In this document: positions 10,190 through 20,440 of the stretch, piece after piece
How positions within the stretch are numbered: position 1 is the first letter of the stretch
Layout: each line of letters opens with the position of its first letter
NCBI GenBank assembly: GCA_963693315.1
Contig: OY856188.1
Span: 158,792,694 to 158,856,693, forward strand
DNA from: Diogma glabrata
Taxonomy: Eukaryota; Arthropoda; Insecta; Diptera; Cylindrotomidae
Length of the DNA stretch: 64,000 nucleotides
Direction of reading: 5' to 3'
The notes under the pieces: model-generated
What the model saw: only the letters and a program-made list of their open reading frames with translations
Told to the model about the DNA's origin: nothing
Databases searched by the model: none
Translations under genes and position numbers: made by a program

Positions 10190-11481
10190 ACAGGTCGTTC
10201 AATAAGTCCGTAGGATAAGTAAGAAAAAAATAACATTTTGACAAAACTCGATTTTTTTATTCAACATAGTTGCCTTCGAGGGCGATACAACGAGTATAGC
10301 GATTTTCCAACTTTTCTATACCACTTTTATAGTACGATTTCTCTTTCTCGTCAAAATAGGCCTCAGTTTCGGCGATTACTTCATCATTGGACTTAAATTT
10401 CTTTCCAGCAAGCATTCTCTTGAGATCTGAAAACAGGAAAAAGTCGCTGGGGGCTAAATCTGGAGAATATGGTGGGTGGGTAAGCAATTCAAAGCCCAAT
10501 TCATTCAATTTTGCCATCGTTTTCATCGATCTGTGACACGGTGCATTATCTTGGTGAAACAATACTTTTTTCTTTTGCAAATGTGGCCGTTTCTTTGCGA
10601 TTTCAGCCTTCAATCGATCCAAAAGTTCACAGTAATACTCGCTGTTGATGGTGGTTCCTTTTTGGAGATAGTCGATGCATATTATTCCGTTCGTATCCCA
10701 AAATACAGACGCCATCACCTTACCGGCCGACTGTTGCGTCTTTGCTCGCTTTGGATTCGGTTCGTCGACTGCTGTCCACTCAGCTGACTGTCTTTTGGAT
10801 TCTGGTGTGTAATTGTGAAGCCATGTCTCATCCATTGTCACATATCTACGATAGAATTCCCTTTTATTGCGGTTTAACAGTGCCAAAGACTCCTTCGAAG
10901 CATCGATTCGTTGTTGTTTTTGGTCGACTGTGAGCTCACGCGGCACCCAATTTGCACAGAGCTTTCGCATACCCAAATGTTCATGTAAAATGGTAAAAAC
11001 ACTACCATCTGCTACCTTTACAATGTCAGCTATTTCGTGCACCTTCAATTTGCGATCGTTCATAACCAATTTGTGGATTTTTTTTATGTTTTCTGGAATA
11101 ACAGCCTCATTTTGGCGTCCACTGCGCTCTGCATCTTTTGTGCTGGTACGACCACATTTAAATTCAGCCATCCACTTCTCTACCATTTGTCTCGATGGAG
11201 CAGAGTTTGGATAATGTTTATCAAGCCATTGTTTGGTTTCCACCGTATTTTTTTTCATCAAAAAGCAATGCTTTATTAAAATTCGAAATTCACTTTTTTC
11301 CATTTTTTTTCAAAAACAAAAGTTGCTTCACACAAAATGCTATAACTCACGAATAAATAGTCAGATTGCTGTCAAATTTATACACGTATCGTTTGACGGT
11401 TAGTACTAAATAAAAATCATATGAAAAAAATTCTAGTAACGCCATCTATGTGTCATCCTACGGACTTATTGAATGACCTAG
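10190..11481 (-). mobile_element. Complete irritans-type mariner
   Basis: About 1.29 kb, flanked by TA on both sides (10188-10189 and 11482-11483). The terminal inverted repeats share GGTCRTTCAATAAGTCCGTA and run about 27 bp. It carries one uninterrupted transposase frame. It is inserted in a Helitron helicase frame; removing it with one TA rejoins QLY to VAC. Intact frame and matching ends suggest a recent insertion. Confidence 0.95.
10257..11303 (-). CDS. Mariner transposase, intact, Himar1-like
   Basis: A 348-residue transposase, the usual length for irritans-subfamily mariners, for cut-and-paste transposition at TA sites. The N-terminal 110 residues hold the two helix-turn-helix DNA-binding motifs. 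The linker has WVPREL, a hallmark of this family. The catalytic DD34D triad is visible as VTMDETWLH, HQDNAPCH and YSPDLAPSDFF. It ends in RCIALEGNYVE. The ATG lies about 180 bp inside the right inverted repeat, as usual. No stop or frameshift was seen, so activity is possible but cannot be judged from sequence. Other mariner relatives in this window are fragments. Confidence 0.95.
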   Translation of the reverse strand: MEKSEFRILIKHCFLMKKNTVETKQWLDKHYPNSAPSRQMVEKWMAEFKCGRTSTKDAERSGRQNEAVIPENIKKIHKLVMNDRKLKVHEIADIVKVADGSVFTILHEHLGMRKLCANWVPRELTVDQKQQRIDASKESLALLNRNKREFYRRYVTMDETWLHNYTPESKRQSAEWTAVDEPNPKRAKTQQSAGKVMASVFWDTNGIICIDYLQKGTTINSEYYCELLDRLKAEIAKKRPHLQKKKVLFHQDNAPCHRSMKTMAKLNELGFELLTHPPYSPDLAPSDFFLFSDLKRMLAGKKFKSNDEVIAETEAYFDEKEKSYYKSGIEKLENRYTRCIALEGNYVE

Positions 11482-11880
11482 TATAACTGACTATGCGAAA
11501 AGCACGGGGTTTCTAGATCTAACCCACAAACTGACATTGTTTGGCAATAGTCTTCATGGCAATCGAATTGGAAACTACAAACGTTTAAATGGAATAGGCG
11601 AGTCTGATGGGATTATTGGGAAAATAACAATTTCACCATGAAATTTGCCGTTTAAAATCGTATTGAAATTTCTAAGCAAAATAATTGGAGAACCAATCTT
11701 TAATCGTAAATTATGTGATGGCATTCCAGTTAAATTCAATGAATTCAAGAATTCAACAGGATAATTGAACATTCCTCAGGATTGACAACAGAGTCAATCG
11801 GTTTGAATGATTTTCCATTGGCAGACAGTAACTGTTGTATTTTAAAATTACACGCGTCTATGGTTTTTGTGGCCCATCTA

Positions 11881-12880
11881 TACTTTTTGCGGTCCAAATA
11901 ACTCGCTCACGTAGCCACGGTTAGTATAATTAGCTTGTAAATTTGGAAATATACTTTCAAAAATGAAGAACTTTTACAAAAATGCTGCAATATATTATCA
12001 TATTTAAGAAGTTTCGTCAACATCCATTATCAGAAACTGTTGTAATTGAAGTATAAACAGATGCTCAAGAGGCCGCCACACGACTTATCCCAATATCTCC
12101 CAAAAACTAATCAGTTTTTTGTCCTTCCAATCTCCATTCAATTCGATTATCAGGTACAAATGTTATAGATCTTTAAAAAAACAGGTGCTTTAGCGAACCC
12201 CATACCCTCCAACCTTAGTGCAATGTACCCAAAAGCATATAAAATCGTTCTTAAATCTTTTGCATTAACTTTAATCAATGTTTCATGATAATCTATTTCT
12301 AACTGTAGACTATAGTAGTGATAAATCCTTCAAAAAAAACTTTTTAATCGGAAGTGACAAATTCAAAGTTTACGCAGAAATTTACGGAAACAGTACTAAA
12401 ACCTTATATATCAAGTATCAATAAGATAGAAATCCAGGATTAGAAGTTATTGAAGTTTCAAACTTATAGGTGTTCGGGAGACCTCTCGCCATTTTGTCCA
12501 ATTTTATCCAATTGTAGATCTAAACCATTCTTAGATCATCCTTATTGCGCACAGACTATTTCATAAAAATCGATTTAGGAGGAGTTCAGTCACAAACAAC
12601 CGGACAGAGGAAATATATGTATATAAAGATAAAGATGTCTTGTGCAATAGGAATTAAAATATCCCTGCTTAAACTATCCCTGCTTAAACTATCCTATTGA
12701 AAACAAAGTTTAATGGGAAAATTGCATCGGAAATTTCCTAAAAAATCCTATTAAACAATTTTTTTCCTTTTGAAATCGATTGAATTCTATTCAATTGTCC
12801 TATAGAAATGCATTGAATCCTTTTTATAGAAATAAAAACATTTTTATAGGATTATAAATTCTTCATTAGGATTAGGATTG
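11881..12880. other. AT-rich interval without gene
   Basis: Nothing recognisable except a short tandem copy of CCCTGCTTAAACTAT at about 12654-12690. The left part may still be decayed Helitron. Confidence 0.5.
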
Positions 12881-12889
12881 ACTTTATTT

Positions 12890-13465
12890 TAATTGAATTT
12901 TCAAAAAATTTGACAATTTTTGAGTTTGTGAATTAAGAAATTTTGTAATAATTTTAGAATTTTGAAAAAAGTTTCAATTTTTGATTTTGTAAGAATTTTC
13001 GGAATATTTTTAGATTTTTGAAAAAGTTTCAACGTTTTTTTTTATATTTTTTGGAATTTGGAAAAAGTTTGTGCCTTGATTTTGTTATAATTTTTGGAAT
13101 ATTTGAAGAATTTTGAAAAAGTTTGAATTTTTGAATTATGAAATATTTTTGCAATATTTCTAAGATTTTGAAAAATTTAAATTTTTGATTTTATTACACT
13201 TTTTGGAATTTTGAAATTATTGATTTTGTTATAATTTTTTTAATTTTTTAAGAATTTTGGAAAAAGTTTCAATTTTTGATTTTGCTATAATTTTTGCAAT
13301 ATATTTAGAATTTTGAAAAAAGTTTCAATCTTTGATTTTGTAATAATTTTTGGAATGTTTTTAGAACTTTAAGAAAAGTTTAAATTTTTGATTTTATTTT
13401 AATTTTTACAATATTTTTGGAATTTTGAAAGAAATATGAATTTTTGATTTTGTAATATTTTCTCG
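12890..13465. repeat. Degenerate tandem repeat, about 60-bp period
   Basis: Roughly nine to ten diverged copies of a unit like TTTTGAAAAAGTTTCAATTT followed by TTGATTTTGTAATAATTTTT and GGAATATTTTTAGAA. Copies differ by many substitutions and small indels, so the array is old. Confidence 0.75.
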
Positions 13466-13695
13466 AAACGCTAAATGGAGAGGTTTATTTTGAGTAGTTT
13501 GCTGGGTGTATCATCTTTTCATAAAGTTATATTAATTTATGATCTGTTATAATTTTCCGGCAACATATTACTATTTCGTGCTTTCTTTTCGTGTTTTGTA
13601 ATAAATTCCTAAACAGAGATAAAAAAAATTTAACAAAGAGTTTTATGTTTTGCTGCCCAAAACTAAAAACAATGAACCTAACAAGTTAGGTGACA

Positions 13696-15725
13696 ACTTA
13701 GCCCCGCCATTTTGGAAAAAATTAAAAACAAAGATTGTGCTGCAGTTGTGCTGGATGTGCTACTCAGACAGAATGCCATATCACCAATGAAAAAAAGTTG
13801 GCACGCTTAAACAGTTTTTCGAGCAGAAGTTAGCCCCGCCATTTTGAAAAAAACTGAAAAACCAATGTGGACCTGTATTGTGCGCGAGTTGTGCTGTTTG
13901 TTCTATTTAGAAAAAAATTTCACATGCCTAATGGAAAAATTTTATAACGCTAAAATCATTTTTTCGCGTAAAAGTTAGCCCCGCCATTTTGGAAGAAATG
14001 AAAAACAAAGGGTGTGCTGTACGGTGCTGGAGTTGTGCTACTCAAAAACAAATTCGTACCACCAACAGAATAATTTAAACCCGATAAAATGATTTTTCGA
14101 GTTGAAGTTAGCCCCGCCATTTTGAATGGCCATTGGTTGTGCTGCATTGTGCTAGGGTTGTGCTGGTTGTGCTAGTCAGAAATAGTTCCATATTATCAAC
14201 AAAAATAAAGTTGGCACGCTAAAACGACTTTTCAAGCAGAAATTAGCCCCGCCATTTAAAAAAAATGGAAGGCAAAGATTGTGCTGTATTGTACTCGAGT
14301 TGTGCTGGTTGTGCTACTTAGATAAAAATTTCGTAACCCTATCAGAAAACTTTTACAAGGTCAACATCATTTTTTCGAATAGAAGTTGAGTATGTATGAG
14401 AGTGAGTAATCTCAACAGTTTGAATGGTTGCACAAACCGATTGATGAGTAAAAGGGAGAATAGAATATTTTGATTTCGTCCGAGCACCGCGTGTTTAAAT
14501 TTTTTCCGTTGGTGGTACGAATTTGTTTTTGAGTAGCACACCCAGCACAACTTTAACACAATACAGCACTCCTTTAATTTTTCATTTTTTCAAAAATGGC
14601 GTGGCTAACTTCTTTTCGAAGAAATGATGTAAGACGTGATGTGATCAGATTTTTCTGTTAGTGGTACGAAATTTTTGTCTGAGTAGCACAATCAGCACAA
14701 TACACCACAACCTTTATCTTTTATTTTATTCAAAATGACGGGGCTAACTTCTGCTCGAAAAATAGTTTAGTCTGCCAACTTTTATTCATTCCTTATATGC
14801 AATGCTTTCTGAGTAGCACAACCAGCACAACTAGAGCACAATACAGACCAATCTTTGCTTTTCATTTTTTTCAAAATGGTGGGGCTATCTTCTGCTCGAA
14901 AAATCGTTTTTAGCTTGCCAACTTTTATTCGTTATTGATAAGGGATTCTTTTTGAGTAGCACATTCAGCACAACACAGTACAACCTTTTTTCTTTGATTT
15001 TTGCAAAATGGCGGGGCTAAATTTTATTTGAAAAATGGTTTTAGCGTGTTAAAATTCTACCGTTGATGGTACGATATATTTTTTGAGTAGCACAACCAGA
15101 ACAACTTTAACACAATACAGCACTTATTTTGTTTTTTATTTTTTCCAAAATGGCGGGCTAACTTCTATTCGAAAAAATGATGTTGACTTTGTAAAAGTTT
15201 TCTGATAGGGTTACGAAATTTTTATTTAAGTAGCACAACCAGCACAACTCGAGTACAATACAGCACAATCTTTGCCTTCCATTTTTTTCAAAATGGCGGG
15301 GCTAACTTCAACTCGAAAAATCGTTTTATCGTGTTTAAATTATTCTGTTGGTAGTACGAATTTGTTTTTGAGTAGCACAACTCCAGCACCGTACAGCACA
15401 CCCTTTGTTTTTCATTTCTTACAAAATGGCGGGACTAACTTTTAAGCGCAAAAATGATTTTAGCGTTATAAAATTTAGAATTTTATTTCCCATTAGGAAT
15501 GTGAAATTTTTTCTAAATAGCACAAACAGCATAACTCGAGCACAATACAGGACAACCTTTGTTTGTCAGTTTTTTCGAAATGGCGGGGCTAACTTCTGCT
15601 CGAAAAACTGTTGCAGCGTACCAACTTTTTTTCATTGGTGATATGGCATTTTGTCTGAGTAGCACATCCAGCACAATAAAGCACAATCTTTGTTTTTAAT
15701 TCTTTCCAAAATGGCGGGGCTAAGG
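13696..15725. mobile_element. Foldback-like element with repeat-array arms
   Basis: 2,030 bp bounded by a perfect 9-bp direct repeat TAGGTGACA (13687-13695 and 15726-15734). Ends are CTTAGCCCCGCCATTTTGG at the left and its inverse at the right, differing only at the first base. Each arm is an array of 130-150 bp units. The left arm has about five units with GCCCCGCCATTTT near 13701, 13833, 13977, 14111 and 14245. The right arm has about nine inverted units with ATGGCGGGGCTAA near 14597, 14736, 14875, 15008, 15149, 15293, 15425, 15579 and 15711. Each unit also has a TTGTGCTGG/CCAGCACAA block. The central 110 bp (about 14385-14495) is unique. Repetitive long arms and a 9-bp duplication are the marks of Drosophila FB elements. 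No coding sequence was seen. Confidence 0.8.
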
Positions 15726-15734
15726 TAGGTGACA

Positions 15735-15954
15735 TATAACAATGTCCTCATAAAAGTTTTTGCCGAAAACTATATCAAAATCCTTATCCCTGACCGAAGT
15801 CTTGATATTTTAGAGCCTTGAGATTTCAGCATTTCAGATTTCATTTTTTTATTTGTAAATATTATGAAATTGAGATTTTTCTTACGTTTTCTTGTGTTAA
15901 CTGTCAAAATAATATAGATATATTTTACACCATTTCAATCAAAAATTGTCATGT
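15735..15954. other. Short AT-rich spacer
   Basis: Nothing recognisable. Confidence 0.5.
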
Positions 15955-16484
15955 ACGAGGGGGCTTCAATAAGTTCCGGAAATCTATATGAAATAACGAT
16001 AAATTTTATTCATAAATATTTTTATTTTCCAATATAATCACCACCAACACTTATGCACTTATTACATCTTTCAATTAATTTGTACAAACCATCAAAATAA
16101 AATGAATTCTCCTGTTCTTCAAAATACTTCTCTACAGCGGACATAACTTCACTGTCACTTGAAAATCTTGCCCCCTTAATTTTTTTCTTCAAATTTGTAA
16201 AAAGGAAATAATCACTTGGGACCAGATCTGGACTGTAAGGTGGATGCGGTAGTTCATTGAACCCGCAATCTCGTACTGCCTGTTGTGCAACATTTGCCTT
16301 ATGTACTGGTGCGTTGTCAAGTAAAAGCAATATTTTTTGCTTGATTTTACCCCGTTGTTTTTCCTTGATAGTATTTTTCAATTTATGTAAAAGCCCCGCA
16401 TAATAAGACCCGGTTATTGCGGTCTTATGAGGTTCCTCCAGCATCCCAAAAAATTGTTGCCATTATCTTTCCCGGAGATTCATA
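15955..16484 (-). mobile_element. Mariner fragment (3' half), second family
   Basis: The left end holds the terminal repeat GAGGGGGCTTCAATAAGTTCC. The minus-strand frame 16444-16022 encodes the C-terminal transposase part with LLLDNAPVHKA and YSPDLVPSDYFLFTNLKKK, the second and third acidic positions. Upstream, SPGKIMATIFWDA can be read up to about 16484 in another frame, so there is a frameshift near 16440. The N-terminal half is absent and abuts the LINE that starts at about 16485. It is clearly diverged from the intact mariner at 10190. Confidence 0.85.
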
Positions 16485-18484
16485 ACAAAACTCCCACTAA
16501 TCGATCCCAATATCTAAAGACCAACAAAATATCTAACCAGATTATCTCAAACGAAAAGTCTGAAATTGACAGAGCGAAAGCCTCAAAACTTACGTCGATG
16601 TCTGTTTCTGACAAGAGTTTCTACAGTGCCATTAATTCTTTAAATTCTGGTACAAAATTTTCTATTCACCCTATTATTGATGGTGATTTGATCGTCAATG
16701 TTCCCGCAAGAAAAGCTAACTTGTTCGCTGAACGCTTTGCTCTGAACTCCCCTGTTTTGGAAACTCCTAAAGAAATACCCCAAATCCAGTCTTCAGGAGT
16801 TAATATGAATGAACTTCACTTCAAACCCAAAATAGTCGCTAATCTTTTAAAGGGGTTAAACATCAACAAAGCATCAGGAATGGACAATATTCCACCCATT
16901 ATTTTAAAAACCTTTTCCAAAGAACTTGCACCAACTTTAACTAAAATATTCTACCAATCCTACAAATCTGGTATATTTCCCTCGTGCTGGAAGTTGGCAA
17001 ATGTCCATCCCGTCCCCAAAAAGGGACCAAAATCCGATATCTCAAATTATAGGCCAATAGCTTTACTATCGGTCCTATCCAAAGTCTACGAGCATTATAT
17101 TAATACACATATTTCAAAATTTCTGGAAGAAAATCATTTAATATCCGACAGCCAATACGGTTTTCGAAACAAAAGATCAACTACCGATATATTAAACTAT
17201 GTAGCGCATTGTTAAAACAGCATACTTGATAAAGGTGGTGAAACATACGTTATCGCTTTAGACATCTCCAAGGCATTCGATCGAGTCTGGCATGCCAACT
17301 TAATCAACAAGCTCGTTGCGTACGGTTTTCATCCCAATGTTGTGAAGCTGATTCAAAATTTTCTATCCAACCGATACATTTCGGTAACCTTAGACGGATT
17401 TTCTTCTGAGTCTAAACTAATTAACGCTGGTGTACCTCAAGGCTCAGTATTGTCCCCAACCCTATTTTTGATTTATATCAACGAATTGTTGAAAATCACC
17501 AGCAACCCAATAAATAGTTTTGCAGATGATAGTACTCTGCACAAGTCGTTCGAGCCCCTTCCTTCAAAAGGTAAAATGCACGAACGAATTAATCCCGCTC
17601 GGAGAGACGCTGCCATAAACGTGAATAAAGACCTAAAAATAGTCGCCGATTGGGGTGACCAAAACCTGGTCAATTTCAACTCTACCAAAACACAGCTGTT
17701 GATTGATTCCAGATTAAAGACAGAGTTCCCCAAATATATTTTATTCAGTATGTGTGATGAACCAATAGGTGAATGTAAAACCATCCGTTTATTGGGTGTC
17801 ACAGTTTCAAATGACCTACTCTGGAACAATCATGTAATGGCGATGGCAAAAAGCGCGTCTAAAAAAACTCGGCTTCCTAAATAGATGCAAAAAAATTTTC
17901 ACTCCATACCAATTGCTCCATGTTTATAAGTCCTATATTCGTCCCTGTATAGAGTACTGCTGTCAAGTTTTTGGTGCTGGCTATGCTTTTATCTTGGCCC
18001 TCTTGGACTCTGTTCAAAAGCGGGCTATACGAATTGTGGGTGATCGAACTTTGACATCAAAACTTGATTTCCTACAACATCGTCGCACTGTTGCTGACCT
18101 CGTTGTTTTTACAAATATCGTCATCAGTAGTGCTCAGATGAAATCAGCGGCATCATGCCTCAAACTTATTCCTACCCCCGTTCCACTCGGCAATTGGCTG
18201 CCGCAACCGGTGAAACGGTAAAGATCCCGCGCTGTCATACTGGCAGATCGCAGAGAGACTTCTTTGTCCGAACTGCGTACAAATGGAATAGTTTGCCGGA
18301 ATACTTAGTCTCAGGTGGCTTCAACCCGCAGATGCTTAAAAAAAGCGTTAATCTACACCTTAGAACGCCAGTTGTTGTGGGACCCAGTTCTAGACCTAGG
18401 TCTTAAAAGGTATTTATGTGTTGTTGTGACACATATTCTAAACCCTATTACACAACACATTTTATTTAAAAAAAAAAAAAAAAA
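16485..18484 (+). mobile_element. CR1/jockey-like LINE, 5'-truncated, broken
   Basis: The RT domain can be followed through KASGMDNIPPIILK, FPSCWKLANVHPVPKKGPK, SNYRPIALLSVLSKVYE, QYGFRNKRSTTDI, the palm block IALDISKAFDRVWH, GVPQGSVLSPTLFLIYINEL and the catalytic SFADDSTLH. A TAA interrupts at about 17214, a frameshift lies near 17870 and another near 18160. The C-terminal part continues (YKSYIRPCIEYCCQVFGAGY, then FFVRTAYKWNSLPEYL) to TAA at 18404. The 3' tail has GACCTAGGTCTTAAAAG and ends in poly(A) at about 18469-18484. Related copies: 28636-28803, 43401-46160 and about 61465-61570. Confidence 0.92.
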
Positions 18485-19205
18485 TGCATGTAATCAATTT
18501 GAGGACGAAGATTTTAAAGAAAGTTAAAAAAATTAGTTAAAGTATGCAATTATGGCTCAGAAACTATGATTAATGAACTACTCCGAGATCGTATAGTTTT
18601 TGGTATTACAAATTCACAACTCAAAAAAACATTACTAGAGAAATCGGCTTTAACTCTGGAAAAAACGATAGAAATTTGTAAGGTTTCTGAAATTACAAAG
18701 ATACGTTTAACTAATATGATACTTGAAGATAATAACCAAGCATCTGTTAAAAAATTATGTAGTGTTTCAAAATCTGATCAACATAAATTACAAGATGATA
18801 AAACACCAAAAAAATGTAAATCTTGTGGCACAATGCATATTTTAGACAAAGGAGTGTGTCCTGCTATTGGACATTCATGTTCTATATGTAAATACAAACA
18901 TCACTATGAATCATGCTGTCCTAAATCGAAAAATTAAAATCCTCCTATCCATATAGGAAACCATATAGAAGCCATATAGGAAACCATATTGAGGAAGAGA
19001 TGGAAGATAATTCAGATGATGACCAAGTACTAACAATTTCAAAAATCGACTCAAATTCAACTAAAATAAAAAATGTCACTGCAAAACTCATATTAAAATT
19101 TGACGACGTCTATCGTGAAGTTGAATGTATGCTAGATACGGGTTCCAATGCAACTTACCAAAAAAAATCCAATTATTCAGGATTCTCATCAATCGCTTAT
19201 TGACT
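18485..19205 (+). pseudogene. Gypsy (mag-type) gag-protease fragment
   Basis: 18566-18937 encodes the end of a gag (MINELLRDRIVFGI, then LTLEKTIEICKVSE) followed by a double zinc knuckle, CKSCGTMHILDKGVCPAIGH then CSICKYKHHYESCC. 19000-19203 holds an aspartic protease start with CMLDTGSNAT. The frame stops between the parts, where short CCATATAGGAAA repeats occur (about 18948-18993), and after the protease motif. The rest of pol is missing. It follows directly on the LINE poly(A), so the LINE may have inserted into it. Confidence 0.75.
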
Positions 19206-19323
19206 TTAATGGCAATCCTCAACATAATGTGTAATGTATACATAATGTTGTTAATGTATACATTGTTGTTGTTAATGTATACATAATGTTGAATGTATGC
19301 TAGATACGGGTTCCAATGCAACT
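19120..19323. repeat. 35-bp duplication flanking TGTATACAT repeats
   Basis: TTGAATGTATGCTAGATACG plus GGTTCCAATGCAACT (the protease-active-site coding bases) occurs at 19120-19154 and again at 19289-19323. Between them lie several copies of AATGTATACATAATGTTG. Local duplication has cut the gypsy frame. Confidence 0.8.
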
Positions 19324-19429
19324 GAAGCGTACCGAAGGTGCGTAGGAGGCCTTCTCTTAGCACTGGGTAGGTCACCTCCTCATATTAATGAGCCAAATTC
19401 AAATAATATTTATCAGCTGCTGCCTTGAG

Positions 19430-20440
19430 GTACCGTGGCACGATAGACTTAAGGTCGTCCGTCCCAAGACACACGGTCCCTCTTGGAAGCCGTCTCTACT
19501 GGATGAATGAACTCATGAATATCAGAGGAATGACCATCTCCTGTGAAGATAGGGACCCAATTTGAGTAGTAACGACTCAAATTGTTCCTACGTACCTCTC
19601 GGTATGCTCCCGGTGACAATGCTGGAGCAACGATACGAGGTACCTGAGAAAGTTGGTTGTATGGTGGTGGCGCTGTTTGTGGAGCCTGTGGATAATTTAA
19701 TTGAAATAGTGGTGGTTGTTGTTCTGGTGGTACCTGTGGATAATTTGGTTGATATTGTTGCTGTGTCACCAATGCCGGATTATTAAATAATTGTTCAGCC
19801 TGAAACGATGGACCCATTATCGGTATTGCGAGGTCCTCAGCTCTAGAACCTGATTGTTGAAAATATGCTGGTTTAACTTGTTCCGAACGTCTTAGCTGTT
19901 GATAGTTTTGTTGGTTCAAACTGCGAATTGCGTCAGTCATTGGCTGTACAGGAATCGGAGTTGACCTCTCACCTGGTTGAAATGTAGGTGAGTCAGATGA
20001 TATCGGAGATAAACCCGGTTTATTCTGCGACATTGGACGTGTTGATAGTGATCGTAGCCTTTCCCAAGCGCGTGTTAGTTGAAAGGCAGCGTAGGTACGG
20101 GCTTCTTGCACGTCATCGCGTGAGCCCAACCTATTCGTTCTACCTGTCTAATGCAAGACTCGATTAGCAAAACCGTCTAAGATGGTTTGATGTATTGGAT
20201 GCTGTAATCGTCTTATTTCATTGTAAATATGTTGTGCTGCCTGCACCACCATTTGAGATTCAACCTCTAAATCTCTTGCATGAGATACTGATATTGGAAC
20301 TGCACCACTTTCCGCATGGTTTCGCAGTTCCTCCGCCCAATTGTCCCCCCTGTGATCCATACCCCGAACCAAACATTTAATTTGCAGTTCAGCAACCTCC
20401 AAACCATATCATGGATGACTTGGGTTAACTGATTCGACAT
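19430..20440 (-). pseudogene. Retrotransposon gag-like ORF, broken
   Basis: Minus-strand frame from an ATG at 20440. A frameshift near 20400 is followed by VAELQIKCLVRGMDHRGDNW in 20402-20148. After a stop, 20129-19449 continues with a Gln/Pro-rich region and then YYSNWVPIFTGDGHSSDIHE and FIHPVETASKRDRVSW. The layout (N-terminal VAELQ..CLVRG motif, Pro/Gln-rich linker, then the W..FTG..S....F capsid start) resembles gag of fly gypsy elements. No pol follows. The family within gypsy is not certain. Confidence 0.6.

Larger units (their letters stand above)
9852..11880 (-). mobile_element. Helitron remnant (helicase C-terminus), split by mariner
   Basis: Minus-strand pieces of a Pif1-type Helitron helicase. 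IDSVVNPEE, then [20 protein letters not shown] and [16 protein letters not shown] lie at about 11870-11640. After a frameshift comes SVCGLDLETPCFSHSQLY at about 11540-11484. The next residues (VACLRV, then SLFVYSAHGLAENIV) lie on the far side of the mariner at about 10188-10105, so the mariner sits inside the helicase frame. The minus-strand 3' end reads GTTCACCGGGTCTTCTAG followed by T at 9852; CTAG before T is the Helitron end rule. The replication-initiator domain and the 5' end were not found. It is a dead copy. Confidence 0.75.

Noticed and set aside
10476..11279. Plus-strand frames of 60-115 codons over the mariner
   Set aside because: Shadows of the intact minus-strand transposase.
13696..15725. 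CRISPR-like array of spaced repeats
   Set aside because: Units are 130-150 bp, occur in both orientations around a centre, and the organism is a eukaryote; a Foldback-type element fits.
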